A DNA stretch of 47,857 bases from Gammaproteobacteria bacterium (GCA_009843635.1 VYDB01000138.1:1-47857); one strand, 5' to 3'; positions 19,309 to 28,272 are shown, counted from the stretch's first letter. The notes: generated by a model not told the origin, from the letters alone. Numbers and translations: made by a program.

Positions 19309-22300
19309 TTACCGCGCGGCGATTTCCTGGCCGTCCAGCAGGCGGTCGAAAAGCTCGGCAACGCGCTGGGCGGCATCGGCCATCCGCGTCCGCAGCGCAT
19401 CGAACGCATCCACTCCCGAGCCTTGGGCGATGACTTCGCGCACTTCCTCGGATGTCGATTCGGGGTCGAAGTCGCCTGGGGACGTCATGCGGAAGTAGCC
19501 GTCCAGGCATTGCCATAAGCTGGCGGCGGCGGCCAGATCCGCGGCCGCCGATTGGTCGATCAGGCCGTGTTCCGCGGCAGCGGTGAAGGTGGGCGCCAAG
19601 CCGTTGACCAGCACGGCGGGCGTTGTTGCGGCGCCGGTCAACTGCAGATACTCAGCCAGCAGCTCCAGGTCTCCGAGACCGCCGAGGCGGCCGCGGACAT
19701 CCCAGATGTCGCCGGGGCGATGCCGCTGGGCGATCCCCCGCCTCGCTGCGACGAGGTCCGCGACCAGCGCGTCCCGGTTTGGCGTGCGCGAGAGCGCGGC
19801 TTGCCGGAAGGCCGCAAAGCGCTCGCCGAGCTCGCCTTGCGCCTCGATGACTCGCGCATGGGTCAGCAGCCGCAGTTCGGATGGCGCGGGCGCATCGTCG
19901 AAATGATCGCTCAATGCCGACAGCGGACAGGCGGCCGCTGTCCCGGACCCTTGGGGCAAGGCGTAGGGCGGAACCGCTTCGAACAGCATCCCCTCCGGTG
20001 AGAGATGGTGCACCAGCCGCATCAACCGTTGCAGATACTGCCCATAGGCCGCCTCGGGAGCCAGCGACAGGCTGGTTGATCGCCCGCTGGAGGGTTCGTA
20101 CACAAACATCAACCTCAACGGGCTGCCGATTGCGAATTCCCGACGCCCGGCGGAATCGAGGGCGACTAGGCAGGCGTTTCCGCCCAGGGGTTGGTCCAGT
20201 TCCGCCAGCAGATCCTGCCGGGCTGCCTGCAGCAACTCGTTCAAGCAGGAATCCAGGATGTCCGTCAAGGGTCGCGCCGCATCGACGGGCGCAATGACGC
20301 CACGCAACATGTGCACGCCGAGCTGAAAGGACTGCTGTTCGGCCCAGACCCTCGCTTCACCGACCAGGTTGTCGGTCGCCGGTGCCTTGGCTGCGATCGC
20401 GCCGAGTTGGGCGCGCATTTCCTCCCGGTCGAATTCACGCTCGTAGTAGAGGCGCACCAGGCCCTGTCGAGCCGCCCGCGCGGTCTCCGGGTCGAGCCCA
20501 ATGTCGTCGGGAATCTGCAAGTCCTCGAACTCCCGGGCGCGCAGGCTTTCCTGCACGTACGGAAACTGCTCCATCCACCTTTGCAGGCGCGGCGCGGTGC
20601 CGACTAGGTCGCCAAGCAGGTCGCCCACGCGCTGAGCGCCTCGTCTAGCGCCACCCGTAAGGTCGCGCAGCATGAGCAGGAACGCAGGCGCAACCAAAAG
20701 GGTGGCAGCGGATGAGAACAGTACGCCGTAGGCCAGCGACGCTGCCATGGGAATCAGGGGCTGCGCCTGGACGCTGCGGGTGAGCATCAGCGGCAGCAAC
20801 CCCGCAAAGGTGGTGACGGTCGTAATCAGGATCGGGCGGGCGCGGGTCACCGCGGCATTGACCAGGGCGTCGTAGGGGGAGTCTCCGGCCGACAGGCGGC
20901 GATTGACCTCGTGCAACAGCACGAGCGTGGCGTTGATCACGACGCCGCATGCCGCCACCACACCGAAGATCGACGGCATCGAAAGGCCGAGGACATTGCC
21001 GTAACCCTTCATCAGCAGATGTCCCCAGACCGCGCCCATGAAGGCGAATGGAAGCGTGGCCATGATGATCAGCGGCTGTTGGTAGGACTGCAGCGGAATC
21101 GCCAGCAGGGCGAATATGGCGAACAGCGCCAGCAGGAACATCGGCACCAGCCGCTCGGCCACCTCGCGTTGCTGTTGCGCGGTTTCCAGCGAGTAGGTCA
21201 TGCCGGGATAGGCCGAGACTGTGTCTGGGAGGAACCCGGCGTCCAACTCCGCGAGCACCGCGCCAGCCGAGGTTCGGGTTGGATCGATCTTGGCCGTCAC
21301 GTTGACCGACCGGGCGCCGCCGGTGCGCGTGATGGTTGCAAGCCCGCGGCCGGTCTGCACCTCGGCAACGGTTCGAAACGGCACCGCGCCGCCGTCCGCC
21401 GTGCGAATGCGCAGGGCATAGAGGGACTCCAGGGATTGGCGCTCCTGCTCGGTGAATCGCACCATGATGCGCACATCCTCGCGCCCTCGCTGGACGCGTT
21501 GCGCTTCCTCGCCGTAGAAAGCCTGGCGCACTTGGCGCGCGAGGTCGGACAAGGTGATGCCGAGGGCTTCCCCCGCAGGCGAGACCGACAGTTGCAGCTC
21601 CTCCTTGCCGGCGCGAAACGAATCGGTGATTTCATAAACGCCTGGATACTCGGCCAGACCCGCGCGGATGCCCGCAGCAACTGTCCTCAGGGCGTCCAGA
21701 TCCTCTGCAGTCAGTCGAATGTCGATGTCCCTTCTGGTCTGGACTCTTTCGGTGTCAAAGTTTAGTTCGATCGCTTCCTCTATGGGTCCGTTGGCTTCAC
21801 GCCAGATGTCGGCGATCTGTTCGGTCGTCAGCTCCCGGCTTTCGCTTGGGCTCAGTTGCATGACGACTTCGCCCAGGTGGGTCCCCGAAGCCTGCTGTCC
21901 GCTGACTGCGGCCCCGGTTGATGGATGCCCACCCCGGGCCACCATGATGTGGAGAACCGGAGAGTCGCCGGATTCGTCCGCCAGTTGCCGCTGCACGGAG
22001 CGCGCCGAGGTGGACAATTGGGCAATGGCTCGGTCAGTGACAACGGCGCCGATGCCAGGAGGCATCGTCAGCTTGGCGGCAACGCGGTCGCCCAGTACCG
22101 GCATCATGAAACTAAAGGGCAGGTGTCCACCGGCAACGATGCCCGCCGCCGATGCCAACGCGGCTAGGGCCAAGGCCAGGGTGAGGCGCCGGGCGTCCAG
22201 GACCCGGCGGACGAGATTCCGAAAGCGGGTGTCGATGAACGATTCAAGACCAGATTCGAACTTGAGTTGCGCTCGCGTGAACCGCACGCCCAAGTTGGCG

Positions 22301-23907
22301 AGCAGACCGCTGAGATGGCCTGCATAGACCAAGGTCACAGCGCCGAGCCCCAACGCAATGGCGGTCCGCCGATCCGGCGCAAAGGCGATGGCGGCGACGA
22401 CCAGCGTGACCAGCAAGGTCATGCCGAACTCGCCTAGCGGCATCCGCTGCCCGCTATGGCCGAGATGCGCCGGCAGCACCATCTGGCACTCGATCATCGA
22501 GAACACGAGGCAGAAAATCACGGTCGCCGCTATGATCGCCATGAGTTCCCCGACGGCGCCGACGCTGAACAACAGCGGCGTGAAGGCGGCCATCGTGGTC
22601 AATACCCCAAAAGTGACGGGGACCAGCACGTTCTGCGCACCTTCGATGGCGCCCGCGAGCTGCCCGGCACCCCGCCGATGGGCGACATAGACGCCTTCGC
22701 CAACGACAACGGCATCGTCCACCAGCATGCCCAGCGCCAGGATGAAGCCGATGACGGAGATGGCATCAATCGAATAGCCGAACCAGTAAATCAGGAAGAT
22801 GGCGCCGAGAAAGGCGATGGGGATGCCTGCGGCCACCCAGATCGCCAAGTGGGGCCGCAGAAACAGGGCAAGCAGAATCAGAACCAGCAACAGCCCTTGG
22901 AAACCACTGTCAACCAGGGTGCTCAGCCGGTCGCTGACTAGCACGGATTCATCGTTCCAGACCGTCAGCTCAACGCCCTCCGGGTACCTGGAGGCGGACT
23001 GGCCGACGAATTGCCGCACGGTTTCGCTGATGTGCCGGAGATCCTGATTGCCGACCCGGGCGACCTGGATCAACGCGGCTGGCTTGCCGTCAAAACTGAG
23101 GGTCTGGCCGGTATCCTCGAAGCCGTCCACAACGCGCGCGACCTCACTGAGGTACACCCTGGTGCCGTCGGCACGGGTGGTCACCACCAGTTTTTCCAGT
23201 TCAGGTCCCCAGTACGCCTGACCCCGAGCCCGCAGCAGCACTTCATCGGAGCGGGTCTTGATCGAGCCTCCGGGCAGGTCGATGGATCGTTTGCGCACCG
23301 CCGCCGCCACCTCGTCGAAGGTCAGCCCATTGCGCAGCAGCGACTGCTGGGAGACCTCCACGGATATTTCGTAGGGCCGGACGTTGGCGAGGTCAGCGTG
23401 GGTAATGCCCGGCAGCGCGAGAATGTCGTTGCGGACGCGCTGCCCGAGTTCCTTGAGCGCCCGCTCGTCGGTCGGGCCGGTAACGGCGACTTCCACGACA
23501 ATGGTGGTCAGCTCCAGGAACCTGACGATCGGCTTTTCGGTTTCTTCGGGAAACGTGTCGATGGCGTTGACTTGGTTTTGGACCTCATCCAGGACTCGGG
23601 CGTTGTTCGCATCGAAGAACAGCTCCACGTTGGTGGTGCAAAGCCCTTCCCTAGCGATCGAGTTCAGTTCCTTGACCCCGGTAATGCCTTCAAGGCGCTC
23701 TTCGACTCTCGCGCAGACCCCGGTTTCGACCTCTTCGGGCGCGGCGCCCAGGTAGGGCACGGTGACGCTGATGATGGGGACTTCAACGTCGGGATACATC
23801 TTCACCGGAATCTGGAGCAGCGCGGCCAGCCCCGCAATCACCGCAAATCCCATCAGCAGATTGGCCGCCACTGGATTGGTGGCGAACCAAGCGATCATCC
23901 GCTTCAT
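19309..23907 (-). CDS. RND efflux permease fused to a degenerate GlnE-like adenylyltransferase domain
   Basis: A 1,532-residue single open frame. Residues 1-1085 are a full RND permease: N-terminal helix, periplasmic loops, TM4 Asp pair in GMLVDDAVVVGEGV (about 393-406) and final helices ending near VAPAFLLMLRDL. Residues about 1105-1525 are unrelated to pumps and follow the adenylylating half of GlnE in order: SFQLGVHMLRGVI (helical lead), FAIGSPLRLMFVYEP (nucleotidyltransferase strand), LTHARVIEAQGEL, then IWDVRGRLGGLGDLELLAEY and a helical end. The GSDLDL motif has become GSPLRL (Pro1263, Arg1265), so nucleotidyl transfer is unlikely. The tail would be cytoplasmic, after the last helix. 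It overlaps its adaptor gene by 4 bases. See findings. Confidence 0.88.
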   Translation of the reverse strand: MKRMIAWFATNPVAANLLMGFAVIAGLAALLQIPVKMYPDVEVPIISVTVPYLGAAPEEVETGVCARVEERLEGITGVKELNSIAREGLCTTNVELFFDANNARVLDEVQNQVNAIDTFPEETEKPIVRFLELTTIVVEVAVTGPTDERALKELGQRVRNDILALPGITHADLANVRPYEISVEVSQQSLLRNGLTFDEVAAAVRKRSIDLPGGSIKTRSDEVLLRARGQAYWGPELEKLVVTTRADGTRVYLSEVARVVDGFEDTGQTLSFDGKPAALIQVARVGNQDLRHISETVRQFVGQSASRYPEGVELTVWNDESVLVSDRLSTLVDSGFQGLLLVLILLALFLRPHLAIWVAAGIPIAFLGAIFLIYWFGYSIDAISVIGFILALGMLVDDAVVVGEGVYVAHRRGAGQLAGAIEGAQNVLVPVTFGVLTTMAAFTPLLFSVGAVGELMAIIAATVIFCLVFSMIECQMVLPAHLGHSGQRMPLGEFGMTLLVTLVVAAIAFAPDRRTAIALGLGAVTLVYAGHLSGLLANLGVRFTRAQLKFESGLESFIDTRFRNLVRRVLDARRLTLALALAALASAAGIVAGGHLPFSFMMPVLGDRVAAKLTMPPGIGAVVTDRAIAQLSTSARSVQRQLADESGDSPVLHIMVARGGHPSTGAAVSGQQASGTHLGEVVMQLSPSESRELTTEQIADIWREANGPIEEAIELNFDTERVQTRRDIDIRLTAEDLDALRTVAAGIRAGLAEYPGVYEITDSFRAGKEELQLSVSPAGEALGITLSDLARQVRQAFYGEEAQRVQRGREDVRIMVRFTEQERQSLESLYALRIRTADGGAVPFRTVAEVQTGRGLATITRTGGARSVNVTAKIDPTRTSAGAVLAELDAGFLPDTVSAYPGMTYSLETAQQQREVAERLVPMFLLALFAIFALLAIPLQSYQQPLIIMATLPFAFMGAVWGHLLMKGYGNVLGLSMPSIFGVVAACGVVINATLVLLHEVNRRLSAGDSPYDALVNAAVTRARPILITTVTTFAGLLPLMLTRSVQAQPLIPMAASLAYGVLFSSAATLLVAPAFLLMLRDLTGGARRGAQRVGDLLGDLVGTAPRLQRWMEQFPYVQESLRAREFEDLQIPDDIGLDPETARAARQGLVRLYYEREFDREEMRAQLGAIAAKAPATDNLVGEARVWAEQQSFQLGVHMLRGVIAPVDAARPLTDILDSCLNELLQAARQDLLAELDQPLGGNACLVALDSAGRREFAIGSPLRLMFVYEPSSGRSTSLSLAPEAAYGQYLQRLMRLVHHLSPEGMLFEAVPPYALPQGSGTAAACPLSALSDHFDDAPAPSELRLLTHARVIEAQGELGERFAAFRQAALSRTPNRDALVADLVAARRGIAQRHRPGDIWDVRGRLGGLGDLELLAEYLQLTGAATTPAVLVNGLAPTFTAAAEHGLIDQSAAADLAAAASLWQCLDGYFRMTSPGDFDPESTSEEVREVIAQGSGVDAFDALRTRMADAAQRVAELFDRLLDGQEIAAR
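19312..20595 (-). other. GlnE-like (glutamine synthetase adenylyltransferase, C-terminal half) domain within the RND fusion
   Basis: Residues about 1105-1531 of the fusion protein. Blocks align by eye, in the right order and spacing, with the second half of GlnE: an entry helix region, the ALxxxGxREF..GS.L.L.FVY nucleotidyltransferase core, the LLTHARVI block, the W(D/E)V...RGGL.D(L/I)E(L/F)..(E/Q)Y..L signature, and a last helical bundle ending RVAELFDRLL. The acidic residues expected in GSDLDL and in the YEVDLRLRP-like strand (here FEAVPPYALP, 1309-1318) are missing. The comparison is from memory of the family, not from a search. Confidence 0.68.
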
Positions 23908-25085
23908 GGAGAAGCCGAAGCCGCACCCCGGCCTATGGGGCGGACGGGTTGTCCCTCGACCGGACTGTCGATGGCGGAGAGACAGATCGTCTCGCCGTCT
24001 TCGATGCCATCTCCAATGTAGGCTGCCTCGTCCGCGACGCGGATTACCTCCACATCGCGGAAGACCAGGCGATTGTCCGCGTCCACGACATACAAGCGAT
24101 TTCCGGTGCGCAACGCCGATCTTGGAATGACCACCACATCCTCGACGGATTCGCCTTCGATTTCCGCCTCCACGAACAGACCCACGGTCAGGGGCGGCAC
24201 ATCGGCGGACTGGTCATAGGGCGATTTGACCTGGGCGATCAGATTGACCATGCGGGTTCGCGGATCGAGTTCGCCTTCCGTGCGCACGACGCGGGCCTCC
24301 CAAGTGCGCTCAGCGCCGGAGAAACGGGCCTTCAGAATCGCTTTTGGCATCGGTGCGTCGTCGTTCTGCTGCCTTCCGAGCGACAGCGGCAGAAATGCGA
24401 GGTCGTCGTCGTGCACGGGCAGGCGCACTTCGGCGAAGTCTATTGAGTAAAGCGTGGCAACGGCTTCGCCCCGATTGACGAATTGGCCTGCATCCACCCG
24501 CTCGGTTCGAACGCGGCCATCGTACGGGGCGATCAGCCGGGTCCGCTCGAGGTCGCGCTCGGCGCGGGCCACCCGGACCTTGGCCTCCCGCAGCGAAGCG
24601 CGGGCGATGGTCAGCCGGTTGCGTGCGCCATCAAGCGTGGATTCGCTCACGGATTCCCGTTCCGCCAGTTCCCTTAGGCGCCGGTATTCCGTCCCCGCAT
24701 TGAACAATTCGCTGCCGATGGAGGCCAAGTGGGCGCGGGACTGTTCGAGCGCGGCTTCGTAATCGATGCGCTCGATCTCCACTAAAACCTCGCCCTTGCC
24801 GAAAAAACCGCCCGACACCATGGCCGGCGACACGGCGGTGACCCTGCCCGCCACCTCCGCCACCAGATTGCTTTCGGTCTTCGGAAGAACCTCGCCGTGC
24901 GCGGTTACCCGCATGCGCACGGTTTGCTTCGAAGCCGTCATCGTGCGCACGGCCACAGGCTGCGACGCCAGGGACATGGGCTGCGTTCTAGGGCCGGTTG
25001 CGGCGATCAGCAGGGCAAGCGCCAAGCCGCCGACGAGCACGGCGATGGGCCCGAGATTCCTTCGGATCATGGACATGGGAGGCAA
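23904..25085 (-). CDS. RND efflux periplasmic adaptor (HlyD/AcrA family)
   Basis: A 393-residue membrane fusion protein with an N-terminal anchor (IAVLVGGLALALLIAATG, about 13-30). The lipoyl half VRMRVTAHGEVLPKTESNLV is followed by a helical hairpin (about 110-170) and then a second lipoyl half (RLIAPYDGRVRTERVDAGQF). The C-terminal barrel ends with VVIPRSALRTGNRLYVVDAD. It partners the fused RND permease that follows with a 4-base overlap. Start choices are ATG 25085, 25076 or 25070, with no clear ribosome-binding site to decide. It diverges from the NicX-like gene at 25159. Confidence 0.9.
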   Translation of the reverse strand: MPPMSMIRRNLGPIAVLVGGLALALLIAATGPRTQPMSLASQPVAVRTMTASKQTVRMRVTAHGEVLPKTESNLVAEVAGRVTAVSPAMVSGGFFGKGEVLVEIERIDYEAALEQSRAHLASIGSELFNAGTEYRRLRELAERESVSESTLDGARNRLTIARASLREAKVRVARAERDLERTRLIAPYDGRVRTERVDAGQFVNRGEAVATLYSIDFAEVRLPVHDDDLAFLPLSLGRQQNDDAPMPKAILKARFSGAERTWEARVVRTEGELDPRTRMVNLIAQVKSPYDQSADVPPLTVGLFVEAEIEGESVEDVVVIPRSALRTGNRLYVVDADNRLVFRDVEVIRVADEAAYIGDGIEDGETICLSAIDSPVEGQPVRPIGRGAASASP

Positions 25086-25123
25086 ATATTACGCTGTTGT
25101 TCACGTGCCGTCCTCCTACCCGT

Positions 25124-25132
25124 TGCTATACT
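25124..25132 (+). promoter_or_regulatory. Extended -10 box upstream of the NicX-like gene
   Basis: TGC followed by TATACT, ending 26 bases before the ATG at 25159, with GGGGGAGG as ribosome-binding site between. No convincing -35 hexamer is seen. Confidence 0.5.
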
Positions 25133-25158
25133 GCGCCGCATTCGAACGGGGGAGGCTC

Positions 25159-26205
25159 ATGCTGCAGGGACGGATCGAGGGCAAGTGGATCGATTGCTTC
25201 GCCCGGGTCTTCAGCCGCTGCAAGGTGCAGGCGGGGGAGGAGGTCGCCATTCTCTCGGAAACGCAGTCCCGCAGCATCAATCGAGAGCTGGCGGAGCTCG
25301 CGCTGCTGCGCTTGGGCGCCAAGCCATTTCACCTGATGATCCCCACGCCGCCGCAGACCGCCCCGGTGCCGGTTCGCTCGACCGGCGCATCGGACGTGAT
25401 CCAAGGCGGGGAAGCGGTGATCAAGGGGCTGGCGGCGGCGGGATTCGTGGTGGACTGCACCGTGGAAGGGCTGTTGCACGCGCCCGAACTGCCGCGGATT
25501 CTGGGCGGCGGCGCCCGTGTGCTCATGATCTCCAACGAACATCCGGAGGCGCTCGAGCGGCTGGAGCCAGATGCGGCGCTGGAAGCTAAGGTGAAGGCGG
25601 GCATGCGCAAGTTTCGCGCCGCGCAAGGCCTGCGCGTGACTTCCAAGGCGGGCACCGATTTGGCCGTCAACCTGGCGGGCGCGGTGGTGGGCGGCGGTTG
25701 GGGCACCGTGTCGCGCCCTGGGCTGATCAGCCATTGGCCGGGAGGGCTTTGCCTCTGCTTCCCCGCCGCCGACACTGTCAACGGCACCCTGGTCCTTGAC
25801 CGGGGCGACGTCAACCTGACCTTTAAGCGCTATGCGGATCAGCCGATTGCGCTGACCATTGAAGACGACTACGTCACGCGCATCGAGGGCGAGGGCGTCG
25901 ATGCGGACCTCATGCGCGCCTACTTTGAGGCTTGGCAGGACCAAGATGCATACGCCACGAGCCACCTCGGCTGGGGCATGAACCCGGCGGCGCGCTGGGA
26001 CGCGATGACGATGTACGGCAAGAACGACTTCAACGGCACCGAACTGCGTGCCTTCGCTGGCAACTTCCTCTACTCCACCGGCGCCAACGAGGTGGCGGGG
26101 CGGCACACGCTGGGCCACTTCGACCTGCCGCTGCGCGGCTGCACCCTTACCCTGGACGGCGAAACGGTGGTGCTTGACGGCCAACTGCAGGGCGAGCTCG
26201 CGTAG
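25159..26205 (+). CDS. NicX-like 2,5-dihydroxypyridine 5,6-dioxygenase family protein (M29 fold)
   Basis: A 348-residue protein matching the NicX family along its length. Matching blocks are TSKAGTDLAVNLAG (161-174), SRPGLISHWPGGLCLCFPAA (185-204), NGTLVLDRGDVNL, SHLGWGMNPAARWDAM (268-283), RAFAGNFLYSTG and GHFDLPLRGC. The Fe(II) ligands expected from NicX (His265, His318 and Asp320 there) correspond to His269, His320 and Asp322. NicX opens the ring of 2,5-dihydroxypyridine to N-formylmaleamate in nicotinate breakdown. The fold is shared with M29 aminopeptidases, so a different substrate is possible. The start at 25159 has a strong GGGGGAGG site. An alpha/beta hydrolase follows after 13 bases. 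Confidence 0.8.
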   Translation: MLQGRIEGKWIDCFARVFSRCKVQAGEEVAILSETQSRSINRELAELALLRLGAKPFHLMIPTPPQTAPVPVRSTGASDVIQGGEAVIKGLAAAGFVVDCTVEGLLHAPELPRILGGGARVLMISNEHPEALERLEPDAALEAKVKAGMRKFRAAQGLRVTSKAGTDLAVNLAGAVVGGGWGTVSRPGLISHWPGGLCLCFPAADTVNGTLVLDRGDVNLTFKRYADQPIALTIEDDYVTRIEGEGVDADLMRAYFEAWQDQDAYATSHLGWGMNPAARWDAMTMYGKNDFNGTELRAFAGNFLYSTGANEVAGRHTLGHFDLPLRGCTLTLDGETVVLDGQLQGELA

Positions 26206-26218
26206 TTTCTGTGCTGGG

Positions 26219-27037
26219 ATGATCGTGCAGGAGGTGGACGCTCCAATCGTCACGAAGGGCGGGGTTTTCGAAGGCACCCCTGTTCCCTCTTACAAGGAAC
26301 ACGGCAACGGCCCGGTGCTCCTCTTCCTGCATGGCCTAGGCGGCAACCGCCACTGCTTCGACCGCCAGTTGGATGCCTTGTCCGGTCGCTATCGCTGCGT
26401 GGCCTGGGACGTTCCCGGCTACGGCGGATCGGCGCCGATGGCAGCCATGACCTTTCCTGACTTGGCGGCGCGGTTGGATCATTTGATTGATGTGCTGGGC
26501 ACGGAGCCCCATGCCGTCATAGGGCACTCCTTCGGCGGCATGATTGCCCAAGCGTGGCTGCGCCTTGGCGGCGCCTGCGGCAAGCTGATCCTGGCCCACA
26601 CCAGCGCGGCCTTTGGCAAGCCGGGCAGCCGGTGGAACGAAGACTTCCTCAAAGCTCGTCTGAAGCCCATTGACGAAGGCTTGGCGCCGCGCGACTTCGC
26701 CCGTCAACTGATCACGTCCATGTTCTTCGACCGCAGCAAAGCCGCAGCCATAGAGGCGGCGGTCCGGACCATGGCACCGCTTCCGGCGACAACCTATCGG
26801 CAAGTGATCGAGTGCTTGGTGGCGTTCGATGAGCGCGCCCACTTGGAGCGCATCCGCACGCCCACGCTTTGCCTTGCCGCCCAGCATGACCGGACAATGC
26901 CCCCGAAGAGCGTGGCCGATATGGCGCAGCGCATTCCCGGCGCTAAGTACCAGTGCCTGCCGGATGCCGGCCACTTAGCTTACGTGGAGGCACCCGAAGC
27001 TTTCACCGCAGCCATCGCGGCTTTTGTGGCGCACTGA
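26219..27037 (+). CDS. Alpha/beta hydrolase, possible N-formylmaleamate deformylase (NicD-like)
   Basis: A 272-residue alpha/beta hydrolase with a HGLGGN oxyanion motif (39-44), nucleophile Ser104 in GHSFGG, Asp224 in AAQHDRTMPP and His252 in DAGHLAYVE, so the catalytic triad is complete. It has no signal peptide and is cytoplasmic. Its place directly after a NicX-like gene suggests it acts on that enzyme's product, as NicD does by hydrolysing N-formylmaleamate. Sequence alone shows only the fold and triad. The start at 26219 lies 13 bases after the previous stop; more upstream in-frame codons would overlap that gene by 160 bases. Confidence 0.78.
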   Translation: MIVQEVDAPIVTKGGVFEGTPVPSYKEHGNGPVLLFLHGLGGNRHCFDRQLDALSGRYRCVAWDVPGYGGSAPMAAMTFPDLAARLDHLIDVLGTEPHAVIGHSFGGMIAQAWLRLGGACGKLILAHTSAAFGKPGSRWNEDFLKARLKPIDEGLAPRDFARQLITSMFFDRSKAAAIEAAVRTMAPLPATTYRQVIECLVAFDERAHLERIRTPTLCLAAQHDRTMPPKSVADMAQRIPGAKYQCLPDAGHLAYVEAPEAFTAAIAAFVAH

Positions 27038-27038
27038 C

Positions 27039-28235
27039 GTGGCCTCTTTGCAGGAACTGCTCGGCATCGCCCGCGAGTTGGGACGGGGCAAATTTCTTGG
27101 CCGGGCGGCGCAGTACGATGCCGCGGCGCGCTTTCCGACCGAAAACTACGCCGATCTGCGTGCCGCGGGCTTTCTCGGCTTGGTGATTCCCGAAGCCTAC
27201 GGCGGCTTGGGGGTGGACTACGCGGGCTATGCGCAGATATCGGCGGAACTGGGTTTCTGGTGCGGCGCCACGGCGCTCACCTTCAACATGCACACCTGTT
27301 CCATGCTCTGGTCCGGCCGGCTGGCCGATGACCTGCCGATGAGCGGTGAGCAGCGCCGAGCCCACGAGGCGCGCCGGGCGGCCATCTACGGCGGCGTGAT
27401 CGAGGAGGGCCACCTGTTCGCGCAGCCCTTCTCCGAACCCAACAGCGCCGCGGCCGCCGGCAAGGCACCCTTCGGCACGGAGGCCGCGCCGGTGGAAGGC
27501 GGCTTCGTGGTCAACGGAGGCAAGCACTTCGCCTCCCTATCCGGGCACGCGGACTACTACGGCGTGCTTTGCACCCTAACCGGCGAGACCGCGCCGAATG
27601 CCGCCAACACCCTCTACTTGGCCATTCCCGGAGACGCGCCTGGGTTTTCGATCAGCGGCGACTGGAACGTGCTCGGCATGCGCGGCACGGTCTCCAACAA
27701 CCTCGAGTTCAATGACGTGTTCGTGCCGGCCAGCGCGCAGCTTCTGCCGAGTGGCCTGTACTACTTGGCGGCGCGGGATTGGCCGCACATGTTTCTGACC
27801 CTGTGCCCCACCTACATGGGCATCGCCCGCGCCGCCTTCAGCTTCACCTGCCAGTACCTGCGCGGCGAAGTGGCGGGCGGACCGCCGGCTGGCGCGAGCC
27901 TCGCGAGCCCGGTCAAGCAGTTCGCCGTGGCCAACATGCGCATCCGGCTGGAGCAAACCGAGGCACTATTCCAGAGGGCCATAGGCGAGGCCAAGCACCA
28001 ACCGAGCAAGGCAGAGCGGCTGCGCGCCTATGCCGCCCAGTACACGGTGATGGAGAACGCCAACGCCCTGTGCGCGGAGGCCATTCGGGTCTGCGGCGGA
28101 CGCGCCATCTTCAAGAACCTGCGCTTGGAGCAACTCTACCGCGACTCCCGCTGCGGCTCCCTGATGCTGCCGTGGACGCCGGACATTTGCGTCGAGCGGT
28201 TGGGAGCGGAGAGCCTCGAAGCGCCGTTGGAATGA
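27039..28235 (+). CDS. Acyl-CoA dehydrogenase-fold flavoprotein
   Basis: A 398-residue flavoprotein of the acyl-CoA dehydrogenase fold. The N-terminal helical domain contains LRAAGFLGLVIPEAYGGLGV, the middle beta domain contains FAQPFSEPNS and VVNGGKHFASLSG, and the C-terminal helices include VCGGRAIFKNLRLEQLYRDS. The usual C-terminal YEGT-type motif with catalytic Glu is replaced by SRCGSLMLPWTPDIC, so it may be a hydroxylase or an atypical dehydrogenase rather than a fatty-acid enzyme. The chosen start is GTG 27039, one base after the previous stop, which implies coupling; a TTG at 27024 is possible. It follows the NicX/NicD-like pair and precedes a CoA or acyl-AMP ligase. Confidence 0.83.
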   Translation: MASLQELLGIARELGRGKFLGRAAQYDAAARFPTENYADLRAAGFLGLVIPEAYGGLGVDYAGYAQISAELGFWCGATALTFNMHTCSMLWSGRLADDLPMSGEQRRAHEARRAAIYGGVIEEGHLFAQPFSEPNSAAAAGKAPFGTEAAPVEGGFVVNGGKHFASLSGHADYYGVLCTLTGETAPNAANTLYLAIPGDAPGFSISGDWNVLGMRGTVSNNLEFNDVFVPASAQLLPSGLYYLAARDWPHMFLTLCPTYMGIARAAFSFTCQYLRGEVAGGPPAGASLASPVKQFAVANMRIRLEQTEALFQRAIGEAKHQPSKAERLRAYAAQYTVMENANALCAEAIRVCGGRAIFKNLRLEQLYRDSRCGSLMLPWTPDICVERLGAESLEAPLE

Positions 28236-28272
28236 CTTGGCTCAGCAATCCCTGTCAAGGCGCTAACCTTCA

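Noticed and set aside
26048-26218. Longer N-terminus for the NicD-like hydrolase
   Set aside because: Would overlap the NicX-like gene by about 160 bases and adds Arg/Ser-rich shadow sequence.
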